Part shown: positions 1 through 7,022 of the stretch, in pieces
Layout of the letters: each line of letters starts with the position of its first letter
Position numbering within the stretch: the first letter of the stretch is position 1
DNA from: DSAR01 sp034437315
GTDB lineage: Bacteria; Chloroflexota; Anaerolineae; B4-G1
Length of the DNA: 7,066 nucleotides
Assembly (NCBI GenBank): GCA_034437315.1
Contig: DAOTUC010000160.1
Coordinates: 1 to 7,066 of the forward strand
Reading direction: 5' to 3'
Made by a program: the position numbers and the translations under genes
Notes under the pieces: model-generated
What the model saw: the letters and a program-made list of their open reading frames with translations, nothing else
Databases searched by the model: none
Told to the model about the DNA's origin: nothing

Positions 1-2358
1 ATCAGCCTGGAACGGTTGTTCCTCGATTGCGCCAGACTGCTGGGCGGAGAGGAGCAAGAGCGGCTCAAGGCCTTGTGGACGAATCCACAACTGGAGAACA
101 GAGAGAAAGTGAGTCGTCTGCTTGAATCGCTGAGCGATGGGCGGTACGTGATCCTACTGGATAACCTGGAGGATCTGCTCGACGATCAAGGACAACTCAC
201 CGACGATGATGTGCGATTGTTCTTCAATCAGAGATTGATGGTTTCTCAGGGCGCGCAATTGGTGGTCACCTCGCGGGTGGCCTTGGCCTTCCTGCGCGAG
301 GTGATGCGCTTCGACCGCCAGGTGAAGCTGCTGGAAGGACTCCCGATCGACGATGGCGTGGCCCTGCTGCGCGAACTGGACCCCAACGGGGACTACGGCT
401 TGCGCGATGCAGCAGAGGAGCGGCTCGCCGAGGCCGTGGAAATGACCCACGGCGTGCCCCGCGCGCTGGAGGTGTTGGCTGGTATCCTGGCCAACGATCC
501 CTTCGCCACGCTGGACGAGGTGTTGGGGACATTCTACGAGCAGGAGGATGTGGTGCAGGCCCTGATCGAGGAGAACTACAGACGGTTGGATCGGGACGCC
601 TGGCGGGTGATCGAGGCGCTGGCCGTCTTCAGGAAGCCTGTGCCGCCGCTGGCCGTGGACTACCTGCTGGAGCCGTTCGCGCCGGGGCTGGACGTACCGG
701 GCGTCGTGCAGCGCCTGACGCGCACCAATATCGTCAGCGTGGATCGCGCCGCCAAGACGGTGACACTCCATCCCATCGACCAGGACTACGCCTACAGTCA
801 ACTGCCTGAGGAGGATGAGGCAGAAGCCGACTACACCCGCCAGGCGTTGGAGCGCCGCGCAGCCGATTACTACGTCCAGTTGCGCACGCCGGAGGAGACG
901 TGGGAGTCGATCGAGGACCTGGAGCCACAGTTGAATGAGTTTGAGCATCGTGTTCGTGCTGAGGATTATGATGAGGCTTGTCGGATGCTGGAACCAATTG
1001 ACTTTAACTATCTGTATCTATGGGGACATTCTGCATCTCTAATTGAGATGCGAGAGAGACTTTTGGGACAATTATCGGATCCTAGTATGCAGACGACCAA
1101 CCTGGGTCACTTGGGCAATGAGTATCGTGCCTTGGGGAAAATTGAACGCGCGTTTGATCTTTACAAACAGGCTGTAGCTATTTCCAGAGAAATAGGAGAC
1201 CGTCATAACGAGTGCCGTCATCTTGGTAATATGGGACACCTGTATCGCTATCTTGGTGAGTTTGAAGAAGCCATCAAGTTGTACAAGCAAGCCCTGATTA
1301 TCGCTCGTGAGATAGGTAACTGCCGGATCAGGGGCGTCAGGCTCGGTAATATAGGTGTCACCTATCGTGCTCTGGGAGATACTATCAAGGCAGTCAAGTT
1401 TCAAGAAGAAGCATTAACCATTGCCCGTGAAATTGATGATTCTAGAGGTGAGGGACTTCGATTGGGAAGTCTGGGGAACAATTATCTTGATCTGGGGAAG
1501 ATTGATTTAGCCATTGAATGCTATGGGCGTTCCCTGGCTATTATCCGCGATATTAATGACCGCTGGGCAAAAGGAGCTCGGCTTGGCGGCTTGGGCAACG
1601 CCTATCTTGCTCTGGGAAAGGTCGAGCAAGCTATCGAATTATACAAAAGAGCTTTGATCATAGACCGGGAAACTGGAAACCGTAGAGAGGAAACCATTCG
1701 ACTCGGCAGCCTGGGTAATGCCTACTATCGTCAAAAGCGAGCTAAGAAAGCTATCGAGTCCTATGAAGATGCTCTCACCATAATACGTGAAAGCACAATA
1801 GTCGATCATCGGGGGGAAAGCCATTGCTTGTTGGGAATCAGCAAGGCTCTACTAGATATCGGGGAACTATCTGAAGCCAAGTATCGCTGTACGGAAGCGT
1901 TAGCGAGGAACATACCCAAAGTTAGTTACCAAGCGGCACTGATATGGGGAATTGTACTTCTACACCAACATAATCCCGCCACTGATGATGCTTTTGCAAA
2001 TGCCATTGATCGTTGTCACAATATGCTGGACAAGACAGCAAATCTGTACAAAGCGCGTTACACTCTCGCAACAGCATTGGTTGGCCAAGCCACCTGCGAC
2101 ACCCGCTGGGCCGACGAGAGCCAGCGCCCCGACCTCCTCGCCCCGGCACTGGAGGAATACCGCCGCGCACTGGAGATCACCGCTGCGCCTGGCGTCGTCC
2201 AGGACGCCATCCGTGATCTGGAATTGATCCAGGCTGCTGGCATAGAAGGCCTGGAGCCCGCCTTCGAGTTGCTGGAGAACGCCGAGTACGAGCCCAATTT
2301 GCCGGAAGACTTGCCTGACATCCTCGAGGTTGACCGTTACACAAGCGAGGAACAATGA
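1..2358 (+). CDS. NB-ARC (STAND) NTPase with C-terminal TPR array, 5'-partial
   Basis: The frame is open at base 1 and stops with TGA at 2356-2358, giving 785 visible residues (numbered here from base 1). A TTG at 16 is an internal leucine, not the start: Walker B sits only about 50 residues in, so Walker A and any N-terminal effector must lie upstream. Visible parts in order: Walker B VILLDNLED (about 50-58), sensor-1-like LVVTSR (87-92), GLPL-like GVPRAL (151-156), a winged helix ending in an MHD/HP-type LHPID (His 257), six to seven 40-residue TPR units (about 368-649) and a helical tail. Proteins of this class are switch-like ATPases in which ligand binding to the repeats triggers oligomerisation and effector activation; many act in bacterial immunity. 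The effector here is unknown. The NB-ARC and tail segments are GC-rich while the TPR part is AT-richer. The last four bases overlap the next gene's start (ATGA), indicating translational coupling. Confidence 0.9.
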   Translation: MSLERLFLDCARLLGGEEQERLKALWTNPQLENREKVSRLLESLSDGRYVILLDNLEDLLDDQGQLTDDDVRLFFNQRLMVSQGAQLVVTSRVALAFLREVMRFDRQVKLLEGLPIDDGVALLRELDPNGDYGLRDAAEERLAEAVEMTHGVPRALEVLAGILANDPFATLDEVLGTFYEQEDVVQALIEENYRRLDRDAWRVIEALAVFRKPVPPLAVDYLLEPFAPGLDVPGVVQRLTRTNIVSVDRAAKTVTLHPIDQDYAYSQLPEEDEAEADYTRQALERRAADYYVQLRTPEETWESIEDLEPQLNEFEHRVRAEDYDEACRMLEPIDFNYLYLWGHSASLIEMRERLLGQLSDPSMQTTNLGHLGNEYRALGKIERAFDLYKQAVAISREIGDRHNECRHLGNMGHLYRYLGEFEEAIKLYKQALIIAREIGNCRIRGVRLGNIGVTYRALGDTIKAVKFQEEALTIAREIDDSRGEGLRLGSLGNNYLDLGKIDLAIECYGRSLAIIRDINDRWAKGARLGGLGNAYLALGKVEQAIELYKRALIIDRETGNRREETIRLGSLGNAYYRQKRAKKAIESYEDALTIIRESTIVDHRGESHCLLGISKALLDIGELSEAKYRCTEALARNIPKVSYQAALIWGIVLLHQHNPATDDAFANAIDRCHNMLDKTANLYKARYTLATALVGQATCDTRWADESQRPDLLAPALEEYRRALEITAAPGVVQDAIRDLELIQAAGIEGLEPAFELLENAEYEPNLPEDLPDILEVDRYTSEEQ
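1102..1947 (+). repeat. TPR-encoding tandem array, 120-base period
   Basis: Six in-frame units begin with an LG codon pair at 1102, 1222, 1342, 1462, 1582 and 1702. The first five are exactly 120 bases and the sixth is about 126; a degenerate seventh runs from 1828 to about 1947. The protein pattern is LGxLGNxYxxLGxxxxAIxxYxxALxIxRE, the two-helix tetratricopeptide signature with a long linker typical of NB-ARC/TPR and kinesin-light-chain-like proteins. The repeats are alike as protein but diverged as DNA; the LG(N/S) codons differ between most units. This is therefore a protein repeat array, not a young DNA tandem duplication. It is the likely ligand- or partner-binding surface of the NTPase. 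Confidence 0.9.
2347..2358 (+). promoter_or_regulatory. RBS and ATGA stop/start overlap between the two STAND genes
   Basis: GAGG at 2347-2350 lies four bases before ATG 2355-2357, and the upstream gene's TGA is 2356-2358. The ATGA overlap with a short-spaced Shine-Dalgarno supports translation of the second gene by ribosomes finishing the first. It also supports 2355 as the true start of the nuclease-STAND gene rather than the TTG at 2509. Confidence 0.75.
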
Positions 2359-2666
2359 CACAACCTGGTGCTCCAGCAGCCTTAAAAGGCTACCGCCTTC
2401 AAGCTCTTTATACCCTTGGGCGCATCTTTGCCCCAGGCATAGATGGAACGCATCTATTCCAGCCTGAGGGCACGGAGGACCTCGATATTCTCGATCAAGA
2501 TGGGGTAATTGTCGAAGCGATACAGATCAAGTCCTATTCGAGACTTACCTTATCAGATCTTGAACCGGGGGAAGGAAAACTCTTTTCTGCGTCGCGTAGT
2601 CAGCTTATTGGAAGGCGAGAATCCCCCGGTCGTCGAGCTGGTGAACTTCGGCGCTATTGGTCCTGA
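2355..2666 (+). CDS. Cap4/DUF4297-like PD-(D/E)xK nuclease, 5' piece of a frameshifted nuclease-STAND gene
   Basis: Starts at the ATG overlapping the upstream stop. It opens with GYRLQ (residues 12-16), the helix typical of Cap4/DUF4297-type double-stranded DNA nucleases. The PD-(D/E)xK core follows: E38, the EDLDIL stretch (D44 is the likely metal ligand) and QIK (57-59, catalytic K59). The genuine family sequence continues through LTLSDLEPG (to about residue 72). After that the frame gives a basic, low-quality tail of about 31 residues ending at TGA 2664-2666, while the expected continuation (KENSFLRRV, then LVNFGAIGPEL) appears in the +1 frame. As written the ORF encodes 103 residues with the catalytic motif but without the remainder of the nuclease fold and without the NTPase. 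It is best read as the N-terminus of one gene spanning 2355-6543, about 1395 residues once one G is removed. The nuclease family call is from motif recognition only. Confidence 0.8.
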   Translation: MTQPGAPAALKGYRLQALYTLGRIFAPGIDGTHLFQPEGTEDLDILDQDGVIVEAIQIKSYSRLTLSDLEPGEGKLFSASRSQLIGRRESPGRRAGELRRYWS

Positions 2667-5600
2667 ATTGAGGCAGGCATGGGATGGGGATGAGTTACAT
2701 AGAGAACGGATTGTCGCTAAGTTGGTAGACAAAGGCTTCGAACGAGACAATGTTGAGAGGCTCTTTGAATCGATTGAACTGGTGTCTTTGGAAGAAGAGA
2801 AAGAGCACGAAGTGGTTCTTTCACAGATCCGCGATCTCTCAACGGGCATTGATCCAGCGAACGCTCTCAATTTGTTCGTCGCTTGGTACTACCGGCTCGC
2901 CGAGCGTCGCCAGGTTGTGAGTTGTGCAGATCTCATCGATAAAGTTAATGCCGTGGGCCGTTTCCTTGCCGAATGGTATCACTATTATAAACAGTGGTAC
3001 GCGACCATCAAGCCACTTGAAGCATTCTCCATAGACGAGGAGCAGGTTTCACGACTCCGCGACGAGTTCTACGCTGGCGTTCGTGCGAGGTACGAGCATA
3101 TTCTGGCTGACCTCGATTTCTCTCGTGAACATAAGATCGTGGAGATACACCAAGCGTTTCAGGAGATAAACGTGGTCATTCTGCACGCCGCTTCGGGGCA
3201 GGGCAAGAGCACTTTGGCCTACCGATATCTCCACGATATATATCCTGATAAGTGGCGCTTTGCTATCAAGCGTGTGCAAGATGTCGAGCACGCACTGAGC
3301 ATCGCGCTGGCGCTCTCCGGATTCGCCAGCGCGGTGGAGGTGCCTATCGCTGTCTACCTCGATGTTCACCCTCGAGATACAGAGTGGCCCGAGTTGGTCA
3401 GGCAACTGGCAGATCAGCCGTTCTTGGAAATACTGATTACCATACGTGAGGAGGATTATCGTCGGGCCAACATCTCAGGTGCCGACTTTAATTTCGTTGA
3501 GGTCGGTTTAGATTTCGACCGAGCTGAAGCTGAGTTGATTTACGAGAGAGCTCGCAGCACAAGTGATCGCTGGGACTTCCTGGATTTCGACGCCGCCTGG
3601 CATGCCTTCGGGGGCGAAGGCCCACTGATGGAGTTTGTCTACTTGCTGACACAGACAGAGACGCTGCAGCAACGACTAGAGAGCCAGGTGCAGCGCATTG
3701 AAGATGAGGTGCGAAGGGGGGAAGCATCTCCCGACGAACGGCGGTTACTATCGCTGGTGGCGGTCGCCTCGGCCTATGGCGCACGATTACGAACCTATGA
3801 TGTCATCGAGGCTCTGGAACTGTCAGCACCGAATCGTACACTGGAGCGGTTTGAGAAGGAGTACCTCTTGCGCCGCACGACCGGTGGAGTGTATCTCGAA
3901 GGACTGCATCCTATCCGTTCAGACATTCTCAGTCGCTTGCTGATCCAACCCGATGTCAATCCGTGGTTGGATATCATCGTTCAAGTGTTACCATTGATGC
4001 TTGAGAAAGACCTGGAGACTTTTATCCTCCAAGCCTTGGTGGATGAGGACCGTCAAAGTGATCACGATCGCTTTCTTCATCTGGTGATGGACTTGCAGCC
4101 GAGGACATGGTCAGGTATTGGCGGTGTTCTTCGGTCTCTGTTGTGGGTCGGTGCCCGGGAATACGTCGCGGACAACCGTGCGGTGCTGGATGCTGCGCAC
4201 AGCGAACTGGGCCCAGGATGGTGGTTCGCTGTGGACTTCAACTTTGCTTCACCGGGGGAAAGCTCAGAATTGGGCGAGTGGTGGACGACCTTGGGGTCTC
4301 TGATTCCGCCAGAGCGGCAGGCGAAAATCAAAGCCATTAGAGAGAACCAAACACCCAAGAATGCACTCTTTCAACGACCTCAGGATTGGCTCCGCTCATT
4401 GAGCAAGCCATCGGTGCCTCCTTCCGGGCTTGAGACTTGGCGAGACGTTGCGGAAATCTTGTATTGGACTGCCCGGCTGGTTCCCGATAGTTCGCTTGTT
4501 GATTGGGTTACCCAAGATGAACTAGACGCTTCAGTAGCAGATCTACCTCTCACAATCCTGGCGGATCTGTCATTCGCGCTTCACTTGAGTGACGTGGAAC
4601 GACATCAGGGATGGTTGGAAGCCCACGAAGATACTCTGCATCGGCGCTTGGCTAATCAACAGAATATCCTTGCGCTGGAGGAAATAGATAGAACACTCAA
4701 GATTCACTTCATTCCTTCGGGGGATGTGGAGGAAGACAAATCTGATCCATTGCATGCCGAAACAATGGCAAAAATCGATTTGATGCGCGGGTTGTTTCCA
4801 GGCTACGAGTGCTACGGGGCTCAGGGCTATGGGTTCAAGTTGGCAGTCATTGAGCTGCCACAAGGCGATAGCACTCGCAAAGATGGTGTTCCAGCAACTT
4901 ATTTGCCCCCGAAATGGCTAATCCGGCTGAACAGTATGGTCGGTGGGATCGCACGGCTCCGGTATCGTCCTGATTCTTGGAATGCATACCTGGATGCGGT
5001 GATCGAAATTCGTGGGGCAATCGTCGACTGTCTGGACGAACTGAATCGTGGGTTGATGAAGTTCTATCAACGCACGAAAGCCATTAACGTAGGCTCGGAG
5101 TACATCGATCTGCAATCGTGGCAGCGCTGTGGAGTACAGTTGAGTGGAGTGTTGGATTTGCCCAAGTCTGCTGTAGATCCATGGGGCTTTGCTAGCGAAA
5201 CTGCTGCTGATTCCTCGGTGCAAGTACTCACTCATAAGGGATACGTCCCGACCGCAATCGCGCTTCAGAAGTATAAGCCCTATCTCAATGCGCAGCGGGA
5301 GTATTTCGCGTCAGTCCGCAACTTCTTCAACCAGGCTCCGGCGGTCTGGGTCACCAACGCAGAATCTGGAAAGCTGCATCCCAACGATCCGAAGAGAAAG
5401 ATGATTCTTGAAGCCCTGCAGGAGCAAGATATTAGAACTGATCCACATTTGCCCACCTATAATCTCTTTGAGGGTAAGACACAACTGCCAGTATATCAAC
5501 GTCAGTTTAAGGCATTGTTCGAACAGTACCTCGGTGAGGATGAAACAACGACCTTGGAAAGACGAGAGAACGAGGTATTGGCAACGAGCTGGACATTGTG

Positions 5601-6543
5601 GTACTTCTACGCTTATGAGCCCTGGAAAGGGGCTTCCAGTCCTCAGTGGCAGGTGCCGCAATGGATGGACAGGGCTAGGCGGCAGGTGAAAGCACGCGTT
5701 CAGCAAGCCCTTGAGACAATCCGTACTTCCGAATGCAGAACTGTGCTTGTGGATTACGATCGACAGTGGCAGGACTCGCCGACATTGTGGGCCAAGCTTG
5801 AACTGAGTGACCCCACAAATCTTTACGCAACACTCGAAGCTTTCCCCAAAGCGCTACGTGATGCTCTGGAAGGCGTAGGGTTGGGGAGCCTGATCGACTA
5901 CCTCATCCAAGAGGTTTGCCAGTACATTGTAATCATTCCTATCATTCGAGGACGCATGCTGGATAAGCTTATCTGGCCTTTTCGTACTCTCGCCATCTTG
6001 CAGGCGGAGAACGTGCAAGAAAAGCCCTGGGCCTATTTCCCCCAAGAGCTGACGGATGTCATCCGCGAGGAGTTGCACCTTGATATATGGGGCAAGCCAG
6101 GAATTCTCACAGCCAATCAGCTCTCTCGTTCTGTCGCAACACTGCGTCAATTGACCTCACAGATCAGCGAGTTTGAGGGAATGCCCGACCTCACTGAGCC
6201 GGGCGTGGAGAGGTTGCAGAGCTATGTCGTGGAAGAACTATCAGAGACGATGAGCACATCTCTCCAGACGTTTTTTGATGGGGGCGTGGAACTCCTTGAG
6301 CGATTCAACACATTACCTGAGAGTGAGCAACAGAAGAGGGACTATCTTAGCGCAGCGATTGAGGCCCTGACCGAGGTGTATGAATATGTTCGTCCCGGTG
6401 AGGGAGATGGCGTCTTCGAGCTCGACCTTGGGGAGATTGTGGCGTATGTTCAACGTCTTGAGGAAATCTATCCAGTGGTTGAGGAAGTTCGTCTATTGTG
6501 GATCGCGGATATATTTGAGCAGAAAGCGATAAGCCAAGGATGA
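2509..6543 (+). CDS. STAND NTPase with large uncharacterised C-terminal region (Avs-like), 3' piece of the frameshifted nuclease-STAND gene
   Basis: The ORF is 1344 residues from a TTG at 2509, but its first 20 or so residues are the out-of-frame reading of the nuclease; genuine coding in this frame begins near 2572. The rest of the nuclease domain comes first (LVNFGAIGPEL, about residues 45-55), then a helical linker. Next is a P-loop, AASGQGKST (227-235, Lys 233), with Ala where the first Gly of GxxxxGKS is usual. Walker B is IAVYLD (Asp 285), the sensor-1-like motif is ITIREED (Arg 313), and a winged helix carries LHPIRSD (His 467), an MHD-like position. From about residue 480 to the end there is a long, apparently helical, Trp-rich region with no repeat I can define. 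The order nuclease, STAND, long C-terminal sensor resembles antiviral STAND (Avs) proteins, which recognise phage proteins and then cut DNA. I cannot assign an Avs type, and the target is unknown. Base composition is lower in GC than the flanking NB-ARC and Trypco1 genes. A protein made from TTG 2509 alone would lack the catalytic D and K. Confidence 0.85.
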   Translation: MSKRYRSSPIRDLPYQILNRGKENSFLRRVVSLLEGENPPVVELVNFGAIGPELRQAWDGDELHRERIVAKLVDKGFERDNVERLFESIELVSLEEEKEHEVVLSQIRDLSTGIDPANALNLFVAWYYRLAERRQVVSCADLIDKVNAVGRFLAEWYHYYKQWYATIKPLEAFSIDEEQVSRLRDEFYAGVRARYEHILADLDFSREHKIVEIHQAFQEINVVILHAASGQGKSTLAYRYLHDIYPDKWRFAIKRVQDVEHALSIALALSGFASAVEVPIAVYLDVHPRDTEWPELVRQLADQPFLEILITIREEDYRRANISGADFNFVEVGLDFDRAEAELIYERARSTSDRWDFLDFDAAWHAFGGEGPLMEFVYLLTQTETLQQRLESQVQRIEDEVRRGEASPDERRLLSLVAVASAYGARLRTYDVIEALELSAPNRTLERFEKEYLLRRTTGGVYLEGLHPIRSDILSRLLIQPDVNPWLDIIVQVLPLMLEKDLETFILQALVDEDRQSDHDRFLHLVMDLQPRTWSGIGGVLRSLLWVGAREYVADNRAVLDAAHSELGPGWWFAVDFNFASPGESSELGEWWTTLGSLIPPERQAKIKAIRENQTPKNALFQRPQDWLRSLSKPSVPPSGLETWRDVAEILYWTARLVPDSSLVDWVTQDELDASVADLPLTILADLSFALHLSDVERHQGWLEAHEDTLHRRLANQQNILALEEIDRTLKIHFIPSGDVEEDKSDPLHAETMAKIDLMRGLFPGYECYGAQGYGFKLAVIELPQGDSTRKDGVPATYLPPKWLIRLNSMVGGIARLRYRPDSWNAYLDAVIEIRGAIVDCLDELNRGLMKFYQRTKAINVGSEYIDLQSWQRCGVQLSGVLDLPKSAVDPWGFASETAADSSVQVLTHKGYVPTAIALQKYKPYLNAQREYFASVRNFFNQAPAVWVTNAESGKLHPNDPKRKMILEALQEQDIRTDPHLPTYNLFEGKTQLPVYQRQFKALFEQYLGEDETTTLERRENEVLATSWTLWYFYAYEPWKGASSPQWQVPQWMDRARRQVKARVQQALETIRTSECRTVLVDYDRQWQDSPTLWAKLELSDPTNLYATLEAFPKALRDALEGVGLGSLIDYLIQEVCQYIVIIPIIRGRMLDKLIWPFRTLAILQAENVQEKPWAYFPQELTDVIREELHLDIWGKPGILTANQLSRSVATLRQLTSQISEFEGMPDLTEPGVERLQSYVVEELSETMSTSLQTFFDGGVELLERFNTLPESEQQKRDYLSAAIEALTEVYEYVRPGEGDGVFELDLGEIVAYVQRLEEIYPVVEEVRLLWIADIFEQKAISQG
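2567..2571 (+). other. Frameshift site: GGGGG run breaking the nuclease-STAND gene
   Basis: Upstream of this run the coding frame is that of the ATG at 2355; downstream it is the frame ending at 6543. Reading GAA CCG GGG and then skipping one G gives AAG GAA AAC TCT, joining LTLSDLEPG to KENSFLRRV as expected in Cap4/DUF4297-like proteins. One extra G (four to five) explains it completely. Possible causes are a sequencing or assembly homopolymer error, a real or phase-variable slippage mutation, or +1 slippage of tRNA-Gly on GGG-G. The frame-0 stop lies about 95 bases downstream. Confidence 0.85.
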
Positions 6544-6597
6544 CGTGTTGTCTGATCCCAAGCTGAGAATTCTTAACTGACTATAGGAGCATAGACG
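6544..6597 (+). promoter_or_regulatory. Short intergenic gap with RBS for Trypco1 gene
   Basis: AGGAG at 6585-6589 is eight bases before ATG 6598 and is a good Shine-Dalgarno. The 54-base gap contains an 8-base palindrome, AGAATTCT (6566-6573), which has no loop or T-tract, so no terminator is supported. No clear promoter is seen. The gene is probably co-transcribed with the STAND gene. Confidence 0.6.
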
Positions 6598-6963
6598 ATG
6601 ACAAACTATATCCAATTCACGACCGAGGACGGCGCGACCATCCTTGTGGAAGCCGCCACTGAGCCAGACGCTTACCAGTCCGGTGTGGTACGGGCTGGAC
6701 TAAAGGACAAGGCAGGAGAGACCATCGCCCAGGCCAAGGCCAGCTTCGAGGAGGGGCTGGAGGTGATCCGCCACAACGCCAAGGCCTTCATCAAGAAGAT
6801 GCGCAATCTCCCCGACCCGCCCGACGAAGTGGAGGTCGCCTTCGGACTCCAGGCTACCGGCGAGGTGGGCAACTTCGCCGTCGCCAAAGTAGGTACCGAG
6901 GCCAGCTACACCGTCACGTTGACCTGGAAGCGGGAGAAGAGGGAAGACAAAAAAACCGAGTGA
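6598..6963 (+). CDS. Trypco1-domain (CU044_2847 family) protein
   Basis: A complete 121-residue protein with ATG start and a well-placed AGGAG. It matches the remembered pattern of CU044_2847/trypsin-co-occurring domain 1 proteins: an N-terminal strand pair (YIQFTTEDGATILVEA, 4-19), a central helix beginning SFEEGLEVIR (49-58) and running through the KKMRNLPDPPDE turn, then the diagnostic C-terminal strands EVEVAFGLQATGEVGNF (77-93) and TEASYTVTLTWKR (100-112). A charged tail of lysines and glutamates closes it. It has no signal peptide or membrane segment and no visible catalytic residues, so it is probably a small cytoplasmic binding module. Family members occur beside trypsin-like proteases and STAND NTPases in predicted bacterial conflict systems; their biochemical role is not established. 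It lies 54 bases after the nuclease-STAND gene and 59 before the next start. Its GC content is high (a hand count of 6721-6780 gives 41 of 60), closer to the NB-ARC part of the first gene than to the STAND gene between them. Confidence 0.85.
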   Translation: MTNYIQFTTEDGATILVEAATEPDAYQSGVVRAGLKDKAGETIAQAKASFEEGLEVIRHNAKAFIKKMRNLPDPPDEVEVAFGLQATGEVGNFAVAKVGTEASYTVTLTWKREKREDKKTE

Positions 6964-7007
6964 TTCACACAAGAAAGGTCAAGCGGGAATAACGGCGTAG
7001 ACACGTC

Positions 7008-7017
7008 GAGGAGGAGG
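7008..7017 (+). promoter_or_regulatory. Strong RBS for the downstream gene
   Basis: GAGGAGGAGG at 7008-7017 is an extended anti-16S match, followed by five T and then GTG at 7023 (five bases of spacing, or more if an upstream GGAGG register is used). It is the strongest ribosome binding site in the window. The preceding 6964-7007 stretch shows no hairpin-plus-T terminator, so read-through from the Trypco1 gene is likely. Confidence 0.7.
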
Positions 7018-7022
7018 TTTTT

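Noticed and set aside
16..18. TTG as the start of the first gene
   Set aside because: The frame is open to base 1 and an NB-ARC domain needs a Walker A loop upstream of the Walker B at about residue 50, so this is an internal codon.
154..948. 264-codon open frame on the minus strand
   Set aside because: It is the antisense shadow of the GC-rich NB-ARC coding region, whose sense frame has clear Walker B, GLPL-like and HP motifs; the antisense translation is Gln/His/Leu-rich with no recognisable motif.
1102..1827. 120-base periodicity as a CRISPR or DNA satellite
   Set aside because: The period is in frame, the units share protein rather than DNA identity and there are no constant short repeats with variable spacers; it is a TPR array.
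1960..2361. Overlapping ORFs on both strands near the end of the NB-ARC gene
   Set aside because: They overlap the conserved C-terminal tail of the NB-ARC/TPR protein, lack supported starts and arise from the GC-rich segment after 2085.
2509..2511. TTG as the true start of the STAND gene
   Set aside because: It lies inside the nuclease motif read in the other frame, has only a weak GGGG three bases upstream, and the residues before about 2572 look unlike the family.
4077..4358. Short ORFs on both strands within the STAND gene
   Set aside because: They lie wholly inside the long continuous STAND reading frame, lack ribosome binding sites and give compositionally odd proteins.
6561..6580. Palindrome AGAATTCT as a terminator between STAND and Trypco1 genes
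   Set aside because: It is only eight bases, has no loop and no following T-tract; it extends by no further paired bases.
6672..6972. Two minus-strand ORFs across the Trypco1 gene
   Set aside because: They are antisense shadows of a GC-rich gene with a good ribosome binding site and a recognisable family pattern.
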